From contig MU128987.1 of the NCBI GenBank assembly GCA_014904985.1, positions 4,153 to 68,152 of the forward strand: a stretch of DNA of 64,000 nt, written 5' to 3'. This DNA comes from Hydnum rufescens UP504 (taxonomy: Eukaryota; Basidiomycota; Agaricomycetes; Cantharellales; Hydnaceae). Below are positions 33,332 to 43,800 of the stretch, piece after piece; the first letter of the stretch is position 1, and each line of letters starts with the position of its first letter. The position numbers were made by a program, and so were the translations under genes. The notes under the pieces were generated by a model that did not search any database, was not told the DNA's origin, and was given only the letters and a program-made list of their open reading frames with translations.

Positions 33332-34468
33332 CCTGTAGAGGGTTGGCGTGGTCGATATTAAAGAGATTTAGCCGTCTTTTGTGTGATGTTTCTCTGTATA
33401 ATATAGCTAGGATAGATGGGCTGATGTTACGCGTTACGAAGGATCGAGTCCCACGGGTTCGGTGGTAGCAGGATGCTTGCAGGAAGCGCCGAGGATGACG
33501 AAAGCACGGGAGAGCAGGAATCCGTAAGTAGGGTGGCCTTATTCCTTATGCTCCTGGGCAGCACTAGATATCGAGCTCGGGATTGCGCGCGTCCAAATTG
33601 GAATAGACTTAGGTTCTGGAGCCCTAAGTTGGGTGGCAAAGGGCAGGGAAACGCACAAATAGGAGAGTTCGTTAGCTCTATTTCCCTTATGTTCTTCAGT
33701 TTGTCAACGGGCTTCAAGAGCATGAGTCCAAGGAAAAATGGCCCAAGGGGGAAGGGAGTTGCCGAGAACCGTTTACTCCTGTATCTGGCGCCCCTCTCCA
33801 GCGTGCAGTCTGAACACCGATGCCCTTCCTTCACCTTACGTACTAAAATAAGTTAGTTTTTTTCCCGTGACTAAAAGGAGACCTGAGGTCGAAACGTATC
33901 CATTATCTCATAGCACATTCACTGTATTTCTGCTCCGTTTATACAGTTCAATGTAGCACACGACAGATTCCCGAGAATGGATAATAGGGGTGCTGCCCAT
34001 GGTACTATTAAATCCACCCTATCGACCTTCCCCCCAGCTGTGATTGACATTTTACGATTCCTCGAGTACATCATGGTTTTCGATGTAGGGCCACATCCAT
34101 ATTATCTGGACACAAGGGGATCTGCTGGAGAGAAATTCTTTGTAAAACGTTTGAATTCGATGGGTGGAGACTTCAACAAGCCCTCCCATAGTTAGGAGAG
34201 ATTAGAATGCACGGTATCGGGATGTAGGATACGACGCCTTTGGAATTCTACATATTTCGTATTTGTGCATAGGATTAAATATGGTCAAATGGCGTCGTGA
34301 GCGTGAATCCCAAGGCAGAGTTCTGACGTGAGAATCCCACAGCGCCGGAACGAACGAAAAGTACGTCTGAATGCACAAAAAATAAACACGAGCAGAAGGC
34401 GACGGCGTTCATCACTCTAAGATTGTGAGACATAAGCCATATCGTAGTCACAAGCCCACTGTATGTGA
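33332..34468. other. Intergenic, overlapping frames only
   Basis: About 1.1 kb. Two frames of 127 (+, 33473-33856) and 135 codons (-, 33834-33427) overlap almost completely on opposite strands, which usually means neither is real; neither has a known domain. Positions 33960-34200 hold a 72-codon frame of no recognisable family. The 300 bp beside 34468 is probably 3' UTR of the E2 gene. No tRNA or other RNA gene is seen. Confidence 0.4.
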
Positions 34469-36111
34469 TCAAAGCATGAAGGAAAGAGGATTTTCCAAGT
34501 ATCCCTTTAGAGCCTGTAAGAACTTGGCATTCACCGCACCATCCACGACACGATGATCCGCGCTTAGCGTAGCTTTGAGAATCTGTTTCGTGTCAAAACC
34601 CTTCTCGTTGTCAGCAGGGACAAGTGTCGGGATAACTGAACCCAGGGCAAGAATCGCTGATTGTGGAGGATTAATGATCGCGGTGAAGTGAGATACTCCC
34701 ATCATTCCCATGTTGGAAATAGTGAACGAGCCGCCCTGAACGCCCAGCCACGTTAGAATATAGTCTGTAGGATAGGAAACCAACAGCCAACCTGATATTC
34801 CTGGGGCGCCAATTTTCCGTCGCGGGCCTTCTTGGCGAGCGCCTTTGTCTCCGTAGAGATAGCAGATAACCCCTTGGCGCCAACATCGCGGACGATGGGA
34901 GTGATGAGGCCAGTAGGAGTGGCCACGGCAATAGAGATGTCTGCTTTGTGATATCTATTATTCCCCAAGTCATCAGCTCGAATGATGCGGATGGAATCAA
35001 AGTGTGTGGGTACTCACTGGCGAATTGTGTCTCCCAGCCACGCCGAATTGACCTCAGGCACGTCCCGCAGTGCAAGAGCAGCAGCTTTGACGATGAAGTC
35101 ATTGACGCTCAACTTGGCTTTGCATCCTCTTTCTCAGTGAATGCCTTGTTGAATACTTCGCGCAACTTCAGTGTGCGGCCCATATCAATCTCGACAGTAA
35201 CGTAGTAATGCGGTAGTTCCTGCTTGCTCTGGGTCAACCGAGCACCGATTGTCTTACGCATATTGGAGATAGGTATGTCGGTATAATGCGTAGAGCTGTC
35301 TACGGGTGATATCGTCGATGGTGATGCAGTCTTGGCCCCGGCGGTGGCAGTTTCCAAAGGCTTGTAAGATTCAATGTCGGAAAGAACGATCCGACCACCT
35401 GGCCCTGTTCCCTTCACCTTCCCGAGAGGAATTCCACGCTCGAGCGCTATTTTCTTCGCAATTGGGGAGGCAAAAATACGTTCCCCGCTGTTGAACTCTG
35501 GTCTTGGAGGGCTCGGTTTGGACGTCGTGTTGGGCTCGGCGTCAAGCTTAAGTTCTATGGTTGGTGTGGGAGGCGGCGGCGATGGCAAGGTCCCGGACTC
35601 CTTGGGGGGCAGCGGAGATTCGGATTCGGCGATGTCAACGGCAGCTGAGAGGTCATCCCCCTCTTCTGCAAGGATGGCGATGGTTGAACCAACCGCAATG
35701 TTTTTAGAGCCATCAGCTGCCTGAGAAAAAAATACTCAGAAGCCGCAATCCCTCAAAATGTGTTATGCTCACAATGATCTTTGCTAGTACACCATCATCC
35801 TGAGCTTCCACGTCCATAGTGGCTTTATCCGTTTCCTGTTAAGGAGTGAGACTTGGCCGCAAAACATATCAACGAAGAACGAACAATTTCAAGGATAACA
35901 TCTCCCGACGTAAATGAGTCGCCTTCCTTCTTTTTCCAAGACGCAATCCCACCCTCCGTCATGGTTGGGCTCATGGCTGGCATTGTGAACTTGCTGAGAG
36001 CATTTCTGCGAGCAGAAAAATGAATTCCTAGGAATGCGCCTGTCACCAAACCATCTCCAGTGCTGCAGTTTTATACTCACGCCGGGAAAGGATACGAGCA
36101 ATGGAGGCCAT
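34469..36111 (-). CDS. LAT1: Dihydrolipoamide acetyltransferase, E2 of pyruvate dehydrogenase
   Basis: Core subunit of the mitochondrial pyruvate dehydrogenase complex; transfers the acetyl group to CoA. Start at 36111 ([11 protein letters not shown], a basic amphipathic start typical of import signals), then an intron. A single lipoyl domain follows: [20 protein letters not shown] and [18 protein letters not shown] (lipoyl Lys in DKAT). A Pro-rich linker leads to the E1/E3-binding domain ([29 protein letters not shown]). The acyltransferase domain has [51 protein letters not shown] blocks, [20 protein letters not shown], and the catalytic [19 protein letters not shown] near 34540. Ends PLSFML, TGA at 34469-34471. 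Length is normal for fungal E2. Confidence 0.95.
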
Positions 36112-36884
36112 AAAGGATCGCCAAGGTTGTTTTTTATCCCCAAGGGCCGGACGCGAGAACCCGCGGAAACAAAATGCGTGGGGCGCCACTTTCTCGTAAA
36201 TGGCATTTTCCCTCTGACCTTTCTGACAAGATTAAGGCAAGTAGAGATTCTACAAAGCAGATGTATACCTCCTTAGGATGCCATTCACAAACAGATTATT
36301 TGTTCCAGGCAGGTATTCAGGTCTCACATTACTGCAGAGTCTTCTCCCTCAGCACAGGAGAATTAGCAATTGACTATCTTTGACATTTGACTTAGGATTT
36401 GATTCATGCCTCTGCATGTGGACACCTTTCACTTGTAGCCTATCTTGGAAGGTATCTTCCAATCACCACCCATTTTCCAAAGCATTACACCTCCATCTGC
36501 CTCTCAGCCCATGGCACAGGAAAATGCAACTTGCAAATGATATCAGTAATGGTCTAGTTGCCTGAGAAATTGGGACAAGGTGATCCTCACCCTTTCATGC
36601 AAATTTGTAAATTATATACAACCCATCTCCAATGATCAATGGCATAGGCATGAGTCACACATACCAAGACTGAAGGGACATTTGACTAGACCCATTGGAA
36701 CCATTGCTGAAGCCCTTGTCATTGACAGACATGCTGCTCCTGAGGACCTTGTTCACAGTGGGTGTTTTTGTTAGAGGCCCTTTGGCCAAGCTGATGGGAT
36801 GGGATTTGTTCCCTCTTGTCTTACTGTCTAGCTGGTTCTCTGCTCACTTCTCTGGGGTTCATTATTTCTCTGTGATATTTTGTA

Positions 36885-37388
36885 TCATTCCCATGATCTT
36901 GCAAGTCTTTGCACTAGGTTAATGTCTCCAATCTCTAAATTCAATGTGATATACAAATGTGCAATTACTGTGGAAGGCATGCCCTCCATTTGTGAGTCAA
37001 CAGGATGATGGAACACCAACACACTCCTTAACAGTAATTTATCTTGGTGAATATGGTCAAGAATTTCTTCATATTCTTGTCCACCTCCTGCAGCATTTTT
37101 ACAATATTTTCCCATTGAAAAATGCATTTTCATCATGAATTCAAGAAGGAACTTTGGCCCAAAATCATCCCTATACTTCAACTGGGTTTGATCAGCTGGC
37201 AGCACACATTCAGGGTGGAGAAATATCAATTGAAGCAGCATCATCAAATGACAAGATGGTGCTTCTTGGATGATCCACAGTAAGCCCAAGGGTACCTTTA
37301 GATCAAGGAAGGGTGCAAGTCTAATGAGACACTGTTTATTTAGGTTTGGAATGTAGGGGTTTCTGCTAGGTAGAATGTGAGAAACCAA
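36885..37388 (-). CDS. Unrecognised 167-codon frame inside CpG-free block
   Basis: The longest open frame in the CpG-free block (MVSHILPSRNPYIPNL... to LVQRLARSWE). It has protein-like stretches such as YRDDFGPKFLLEFMMKMHF and ILDHIHQDKLLLRSVLVFHH, and no stop over 500 bp despite low GC. All its Arg codons must be AGA or AGG, and no GCG, CCG, ACG or TCG codon occurs, since no CG exists. I do not recognise the family; a fragment of a transposon-encoded protein is the natural guess given the setting. It may be part of a larger spliced gene. Confidence 0.35.
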   Translation of the reverse strand: MVSHILPSRNPYIPNLNKQCLIRLAPFLDLKVPLGLLWIIQEAPSCHLMMLLQLIFLHPECVLPADQTQLKYRDDFGPKFLLEFMMKMHFSMGKYCKNAAGGGQEYEEILDHIHQDKLLLRSVLVFHHPVDSQMEGMPSTVIAHLYITLNLEIGDINLVQRLARSWE

Positions 37389-39560
37389 TGGGAGGATTTG
37401 TGTTTGTTGCTCAAAACCTTGCCTTAATATGCCAAGGTAAACAGGTACTTCCCTTCTTACTTAGTTGGGATGTACCTTTTCAAGTCCCAGAGACCAAAGG
37501 GTTCCAACCAAGCCACTGCCTGAGTGAGCCTCTCTGTTTGTTGAAATCCAGTCACTCTTAAATCTCATTTGCTGTATGATTTGGGAACAATTTAAGGGTA
37601 ATGAAACCCCCAAATGTCATTTGCTTGGGATAAACTTGCTGATTCCACCAGTGGACTCAAAAGTAGTCAATGGACACTGGGTGAGAGCAAAGGCAAAGCA
37701 TCAAAGCAGGGAAAATGCAGAGTATTAAAGGATCACAAAGGAAAAGGGCAAGGAATGTGATACTTACCTAAATTCATCTTCAAAACACATATGCATTGCT
37801 GAATGTAAACACCTCATGATGATGTCAGCCTTACTGTATGCATGAACCCTGGAGACAAGCTCAGAGTTCCTTGCATTCTGAGCATCACACCATACACTCC
37901 TATTTTTCCCATAGTTTCAATCACAGATCACAGGGGCCTGTGAACTGAACCTCCCAGCCATGGTGTCATGCATCAGACCCCTGTTAACTACAGAAGGGGT
38001 CCCCATAAGATGTGGTTTCTAGATTTTTTTTCCTGTGGTTTGCAGCCACCATTGCACCTCCAGAAGGGTTATGTTTGTCTCTATGAAGGTAAATTGTATA
38101 TAGAAACCAAGATGGAGCAATGAGATTACTAATCTTTGGAGGGCCAATTAAACCCAGGAGTCACTGTACTATCATAATGAGCACCCAATAGAAAGAGGGA
38201 CATGGGTGAATAGCCCAGGGTGGCCAGAGTTCACAGTCCAGTCAGAGTTATGGATCATTCTCTATAGTCAATGAACTGAAATGTGGTCAGTCACATATCC
38301 CACAAATTTTGAGCAAACCTATGGTCAAAATGGGATAGTGTAACAGGTCTGAAGAGGAACAATGCACCAGGGCATTCCATCTCATTTTGTTCAACCTTCA
38401 ACTCCCCTATTCATTATATTCACCACATCTCCTGCAGCAAAGCAATGGGAGTGCCTGAACAAAATATGCAAGAGCTGAAAATTATCATCATGAGCCCTTG
38501 GTCCAAAAGTGAAGTCCTCCAAATGTGAGCTCATTTGGAAACTCTGCTTAATATTAGTTATGGTGACTTTCCTCAAGGATGTACCCACTCCTCAGAGTGG
38601 GCAGAGCACCCTGGAAAGATACTGGAGAATCTGGCCAAGCTCCAAGAAAAAACCCCATGGTTTTTCAGAGTGGTGTTGAACACTTGTGAGGATCTGCACT
38701 TCATCAAATGCCATAATAAGAGCAGGCTCATGAGATTTCTGTTCCACCCAGAAGTTTTGATGGGTGGCATAGTCAGATGAATTGCAGTCTGAGAAAATAT
38801 TTAATGAGACTAGAAAGCCTCATATCAACAACATGTATTACTAACATTTTCAAGTGGTGATTGACTTCCAGTGACAATATCAATATCAGCCTCAAGCTTT
38901 CATAGGAGCAACATTTCACAAACAAGGCACAGCAACAGGGTCTCAGAACAATACCTCTTTCCCTATCTGTGCCACATCCCCATAGAAAGATTTCTATAGC
39001 CCCTCCTGACTCATATGACTGCTCATGAGCCATGTAGAGATAGAACCTGGAACTAGCAGTGGTGGGTGCTTCTTAATTTGATAAAGCAGGGTTCAACTCA
39101 TCATATGGGATAGCACCATCAGAAATGCTGTAGTACCTCTCATGGCATCATCAGGAGCAGTGTGTTTCCTGAACCAATCATGCACAGCAGTATCAGGAGG
39201 TGGGAAACCTAAGCAACCATCAAGCCAGTGCATACATGGATTCATTGGTACAGGTGTTCCTTCAACAACCCATTGGTATTCAAGGCCTCCCAGTCCCAGA
39301 GGTCTGAGTAATGGGGAGAGAATGATAATACCAGTCATTCAGCTGCCTCCTTGGTTTTGGCCATAATACTTGCCAATATATGGCATTATTCATGCACTCT
39401 CAGTCACTATAGTGGTGAAAGTTATGGGACTGTCATTGCTCTCACCCTGTGGAACCAATACCACTTGTGGCAAATGAGCTTTGCTGGAAGGGCTCAGCTA
39501 TTGAAATTCTATTGAACAAGAGGCTATAAAAAAAAAGAAAAAGACAAGGCCCCAGAATAT

Positions 39561-39883
39561 TAGGGGGTTTCACACACCACTAATTGCTCTGAAATAGTGT
39601 AGTCATATGATATTTGAGGGTTTCCCAAAAACTGACTTGTGAATGATTTGAAAATGGATTTGGAGCTACCTGAGCTCCAAATCACATCTCAAAAGTGTCC
39701 AAATCTTAGCTTTTCAATTCAAAAATGGATTTGGGAGTGATTTGAAAAGTGATTTGGAGCTCAGGTAGCTCCAAATCACTTTTAAAATCACACTCAAATA
39801 AGTTTTTGGGAAGCTCCCAAATCTCATTTGGCTACACTATTTGGGAGCAATTTGGGAACAATTTGGAGTGATGAAACCCCCTA
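39561..39883. mobile_element. Palindromic inverted-repeat element in CpG-free block
   Basis: The ends TAGGGGGTTTCA (39561) and TGAAACCCCCTA (to 39883) are inverted. The similarity goes on inward: ATAGTGTAG near 39594 and CTACACTAT near 39832, TTTCCCAAAAACT near 39622 and AGTTTTTGGGAA near 39800, and TTTGGAGCTACCTGAGCTCCAAATCA near 39660 against its reversed form near 39756. The whole 323 bp thus folds on itself. TA at both ends suggests a TA target duplication, as for Tc1/mariner-type MITEs. A diverged end (TTTGGGAACAATTTAAGGGT...GAAACCCCC) lies near 37578-37610. Confidence 0.8.
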
Positions 39884-40307
39884 ATGGGCCAAGCAACCTC
39901 CAAATCCCTAAGGAGCCCACTAAATTTCAAACCTTAGCAAATTTCCTGTCCATAACCAGTCCTTTCAGCATATCAATGAGTGATGCATCCTTTTTGAGGT
40001 CCCCTGCTTCCTCAAGCTCCAGAGAATCAATCTGACCACCCGTGTCTGGGAACCGCAAGCAGAATGAGGGCAGTAGTTACTGGCAGTGCATCATGCACCT
40101 TCTGATCCATCGCATCTTCGGAAAGCAACAGGGGTCGCTTGGGATCTAGAATCCCGGTGGATACTGAGTCCTGTGAACACTTTTCTAGGTATATTTCGAC
40201 ACTGCCAGACTCGAATCCTCGTTCTCGGGCAACACGGTCGGAGTTTGAATACATCCGCCCATTTTGTCCGCGCTAGATGCACGCAATTTACAGTGTAGCA
40301 TCTCTCT

Positions 40308-41041
40308 AATCTCAAAGTTGTGATAAGCCCCGACAAGGCCATCCTCCGCCTGTGTGACTACCCCCCACTCCGGGATAAACTTGCTTAGCCCTTTGAGCCC
40401 CGGAATCCAGCCGTCCAATGTTTTCGGCCCACTCACATGCCACCCTTCTGGTGATTCTCTTCGAGGGCGCCACTGAGTTTCCGGCCCTACGAACTCGCGA
40501 TCCTAAGCTCGACGCACCTTCACTATTGTGGCACCCTCAGGGCCCATTGTGCCGCGCTGCTGTCTATCCGCACATAAGACTGGTCGGTCAAAGTAGATGC
40601 CACAGTTTCGGATGCGAGGCCCCTTGGTCGTGAACACTGCTGTTGAGCCATCCCATTTAGCTGTGGATTTGGCGAGGTTGCTTAGATCTCGTCTCGGATG
40701 GTGTTTCTTTCCAGAGGACGGCCCAGTGGCAGGAGCAATTGGAGCAGTTGTAAAGATTGACCCACGTACCATGTTTTCTTGACGCCAGAGGAAGTTCGTC
40801 GATGATTGGATGCCGGATGTGCTAGTGGTTTGGTTATCGAGATCCACTTCCGCTTAAAGAATACGTCCAGCCGCGTGGAGGCACCGAACGGGAATGTAAA
40901 AATGTTGGAAAGAACGCCAATGACGAACCCACTGAAAGGAACAGTGCGACGATACCTATGAATTTTATGGCTGAATGGAGCCAATGGCAGTACTATCAAG
41001 CTCAACAACGCAAATGCGAGAAGTAAACATTGTGCCTTCAC
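40308..41041 (-). pseudogene. Truncated inverted copy of Pff1-like protease last exon
   Basis: The minus strand matches the last 255 codons of the full gene at 47863-48630. Aligned pieces: VLPLAPFSHKIH for VLPLAPFIHKIH; GVLSNIFTFPFGAS for GALSNIFAFPFNSS; LAKSTAKWDGSTAVFTTKG for LVKFTVKRDGSTAVFRIKG; RNCGIYFDRPVLCA for RNCRIYFDTPIFYA; GTMGPEGATIVK for YEMGPEGVTVVK; GWIPGLKGLSKFIPEWGVVT for GRIPALEEAITFIPKWAVVT; AYHNFEI for AYHSFEI. The pieces occur in different frames and the original stop is lost, so it is dead. The peptidase and most membrane parts are absent. It lies in inverted orientation about 7 kb from the parent and 270 bp from the CpG-free block. Confidence 0.88.
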
Positions 41042-41264
41042 AAGATGACACGGGAGAACGGAATCTCAATTTTAGGAAGTGATGAAAGCAGCTCTTGAGT
41101 AGATTTCATAGACAGGAGCTCGTATACATCTGCGACGGCAACGATGGTGATGTAGATATACGAAGAAAGCGAGAAATTGGAAGCACTACAATTAGCGCAA
41201 CCGGCTGGTAGGGTGAGACCCACGCTCATCAGTCTACGTAACATATCCACTCAAATGAATGTGC

Positions 41265-41587
41265 CTACCGGGCATCACGTTCACTTTCCAATAAAGCAAG
41301 GACATCAGCCTCTCGCACTGGCCCCTTCACGTTTCGGATGATCGAACGTTGTGCCTCATCCATGAACTCGACGCGAACCTGTACATCACACGGTAGTGAG
41401 GAAGGGCAGGGCTAGACATGTCATCACTCATTTGCACTTACTTGGGTAACGCCACCACGGGAACCAGTTCGTCCCAAAACTTTGATGACACGAGCCAACT
41501 TTACGGGCTGTTTCGACGCAGTTGGATCCTACGATGTACTGTCAGCACGTCATCCTCTCTCCAACATAGCTCAAGCGGGGACACCAT
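41265..41587 (-). CDS. RPS28: 40S ribosomal protein eS28
   Basis: Small-subunit ribosomal protein near the mRNA exit channel. Too short for simple frame finding, but clear: start ATG at 41587-41585 followed directly by a 56-nt intron (GTGTCC to CGTAG), exon 2 (41528-41442) [19 protein letters not shown] and [10 protein letters not shown], an intron opening GTAAGT, and exon 3 from 41378, [19 protein letters not shown] and [21 protein letters not shown] at 41265-41267. Total 67 residues, the family norm. [12 protein letters not shown] is diagnostic. The start codons of eS28 and ESS2 lie only 77 bp apart on opposite strands, so they must share a very short promoter. Confidence 0.95.
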
Positions 41588-41664
41588 TATTTTTTTTGAG
41601 GAGTCGGAAAGATGTGCAGTTAATCCGGCAAATGCCGAGACTTACTTGACTCAACACCAGCTCC

Positions 41665-43324
41665 ATGTCTACGCCACGATCTTCTGCCCTGTCGAAATCC
41701 ACATCCGGAGCATTAATCACCACTCAGAAGCCCCCCCTCTCTCTCAATAAGCAAGTAGTTCTTGAAGAGGATGAATATACAGCCGCAATATCGTCTATCA
41801 TATCCAGAGACTTCTTCCATCACTAGCCCATCTGGACGCCACAAATTCGTATCTATCCGCCTTAGATTCTCAGGATACACAATTAATCGAGCAGTCTGTC
41901 CGACGGCTCGCGGAGCTTGGAAACACTCCGCAACACCGGGCATCATGGGCTCAACACACCCCATATGCCCGGACCCCTTCCGACACCCCACTTCGAACGC
42001 CATCCGCATCAGAGTTTTCCCGACAATCCAAGAGGCCACGATATGACACCTCGCTCTCCCTCGATGCATTTCAAGCTAAGTATACCTCAGAGGATAATGC
42101 TTCCTTCACGGACATTCTAGACGAGGAAAATCGACAACGAAAGGAGAAGTGGTGGTGGGCTTGGGAGGCCGAAAGAAAGGCTTCTGAGCGAAAAGCAAAA
42201 GAGCTCCAAGGCCGGGAGCGATTGTTGCTGGAAGCTCGAGGAGAGGCATTGAATGACCAACACCGTATCGAGGGCTCCCAGACCTTGGCCATAGAAGCCT
42301 CTGGTGCGGATGACGCGCCTCCAGAGCAGATGGGGAGAGAATAAGCTCGATGAAGACGAGCGCCCGGCGCATGAGCTGATGATTCGCCCCAAACTCGCTG
42401 ACACCACGAGTGTCGGGACTGAACCTGTGGATGTCATGGCACCGCGTAAAGATACTCGTGTTGCCAGCGTTCCTGGTTGGAGATTCAAGGTTAGCTCTTG
42501 AGACTTCTCACGGATCTCAATGCTGAGTACTCGTCTCATAGAATCGCAACGCTCTCATGTTCGCTCCAGACGCAGATGTCTCCCCGTATCATTCTCAGGC
42601 CGATCCCACTTCCAATGCGACTCCTACAACAGGTGACCCCAAGGTTGTCAAACACGCTAATACAAGGCTCCCCACTCAATCCGAATCAGACGCCGCGTCT
42701 TCTGTTCCACCTAGCCCTACGCGAAGTCGCATTGGTGCCGCTATATCCGGGACACCGTATCATTCTCGGGTGGATGACACGCCCAAAGTCAATGGATTTG
42801 GATTTGTCGACGCCCTCCCTTCACCCTCACCGTCTCAACTCGGCCCAGCTGCAATGAAAGAGCTCATGACTTGGGGAACACTGCTTGGCACGCCTCGCAT
42901 GGTCTCCTCAGATGATCCAGCAAGTTTGCCCGGGCCCTCTCCGTTTCGTATCACTCAGCCGTCAAGTCGTGATGATCTTGGGCGCAAACTGGGTAGTAAG
43001 GCCGGCAAATCTCTCCGAGAGAAGGCCGCACTTCTGTCTTCTACATCGGCGACACCTCGTAAGCGCAAGTCGGCAGGCGATGGAGACATGCCACCACCGA
43101 TGTTCACGCCCAGACGAGCCGACATGCTCAGTCCTGCAGGGCGGAATCTTCTCAGCCGGACCAAGGGTGGGCTTGCGACACTGGGCCATACACCACTGCG
43201 ACAGGAGGTGACAAGAGGGAGTATCGAAGAGAGACAAGCTGCGAAGAGGGCTGGAGAGCTGGATCTACGTAAGGTTGGCTGGAGTCCCATGCCGAGTCCC
43301 GTGCCATCTGGACGGCGTGGGTGA
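41665..43324 (+). CDS. ESS2/DGCR14-family splicing factor
   Basis: Nuclear protein of the DGCR14/ES2 family, associated with the active spliceosome. Start at 41665 (MSTPRSSALSKSTSGALI), then LNKQVVLEEDEYTAAISSII and SRDFFPSLAHLDATNSYLSA, the conserved N-terminal block. Next are SLDAFQAKYTSEDNASFTDI, an acidic/Trp-rich EKWWWAWEAERKASERKAKE helix, an intron at 42491-42541 after GWRFK, and NRNALMFAPDAD. The C-terminal half has MKELMTWGTLLGTPRMV and LSPAGRNLLSRTKG, ends PSPVPSGRRG, and stops at 43322-43324. Two frame breaks appear: a missing C near 41815 (TTCTTCCATCA for TTCCCATCA) and one near 42335 (ATGGGGAGAGAATAAG). Since the sequence on both sides is well conserved, assembly errors are likelier than true loss. 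Confidence 0.9.
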
Positions 43325-43800
43325 GTCCACGAATGTACATAGGGTATTTCAACCCTTTTTCATCTGATGACGCCACATGTTGTACATTATTGAATTATCT
43401 TCACACATCATTGCCTATCAACTGTTTGTCCGGGTAGTATACAATAAATCGCTACAAATAGTTTACTGCTATGCGTTACATCTCGCTATTACAGCAGGAT
43501 AGATACAGCAGACATAGGTGCTGGAACTCCTGGTTTAGAAGCCATCCACTTGTTGTGTACGAACGATGCAGGGCATAGCATTGCGACGGAAAACAAGGGA
43601 ATTAGCATAGCAATTATCGCCTGGGCTCCTAGTGACCGCAAACCCCATTAAGCTCACACCAAAGACGTATGCGGAGGCCCCATTAATCACTTTGGCAAGA
43701 CCAGGAAGGTCCAGATCAGTAATGCCTGAGGTATCGAAGAACCCAGTGGAAAACTCACACCAAACAATGCGAGAATCTGGCCAAGTGGAAATCGCGACAC
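43325..43800. other. Intergenic between convergent genes
   Basis: About 475 bp between the stop of ESS2 and the stop of the zinc-finger gene on the other strand. It is AT-rich and presumably made of two 3' UTRs. No gene, RNA or repeat is seen. Confidence 0.4.

Larger units (their letters stand above)
36197..40040. other. CpG-free block, about 3.84 kb
   Basis: Reading every line from 36197 to 40040, I find no CG dinucleotide at all; the last one before it is at 36195 and the next after it at 40041. At this base composition well over a hundred would be expected by chance, and the flanking genes have them at normal density. TG and CA are plentiful, as expected if methylated CG had decayed to TG/CA. 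The block includes at least one inverted-repeat element (39561-39883), a 167-codon minus-strand frame and otherwise broken frames. It lies between the E2 promoter and a broken protease copy. The likeliest reading is a heavily methylated transposon relic or cluster, but no transposase is recognised. Confidence 0.9.

Noticed and set aside
33427..33856. 127- and 135-codon frames
   Set aside because: They overlap almost fully on opposite strands, with no domain or intron logic to favour either.
36885..37388. Calling the 167-codon frame a KDZ-type transposase
   Set aside because: KDZ elements are linked to CG methylation in basidiomycetes, but I see none of their catalytic or zinc-binding motifs, so the name would be a guess.
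41038..41250. 70-codon minus frame downstream of eS28, which could be read as an eS28 extension by splicing
   Set aside because: eS28 ends normally at DAR with a stop at 41265, the family length; an extension would be unprecedented.
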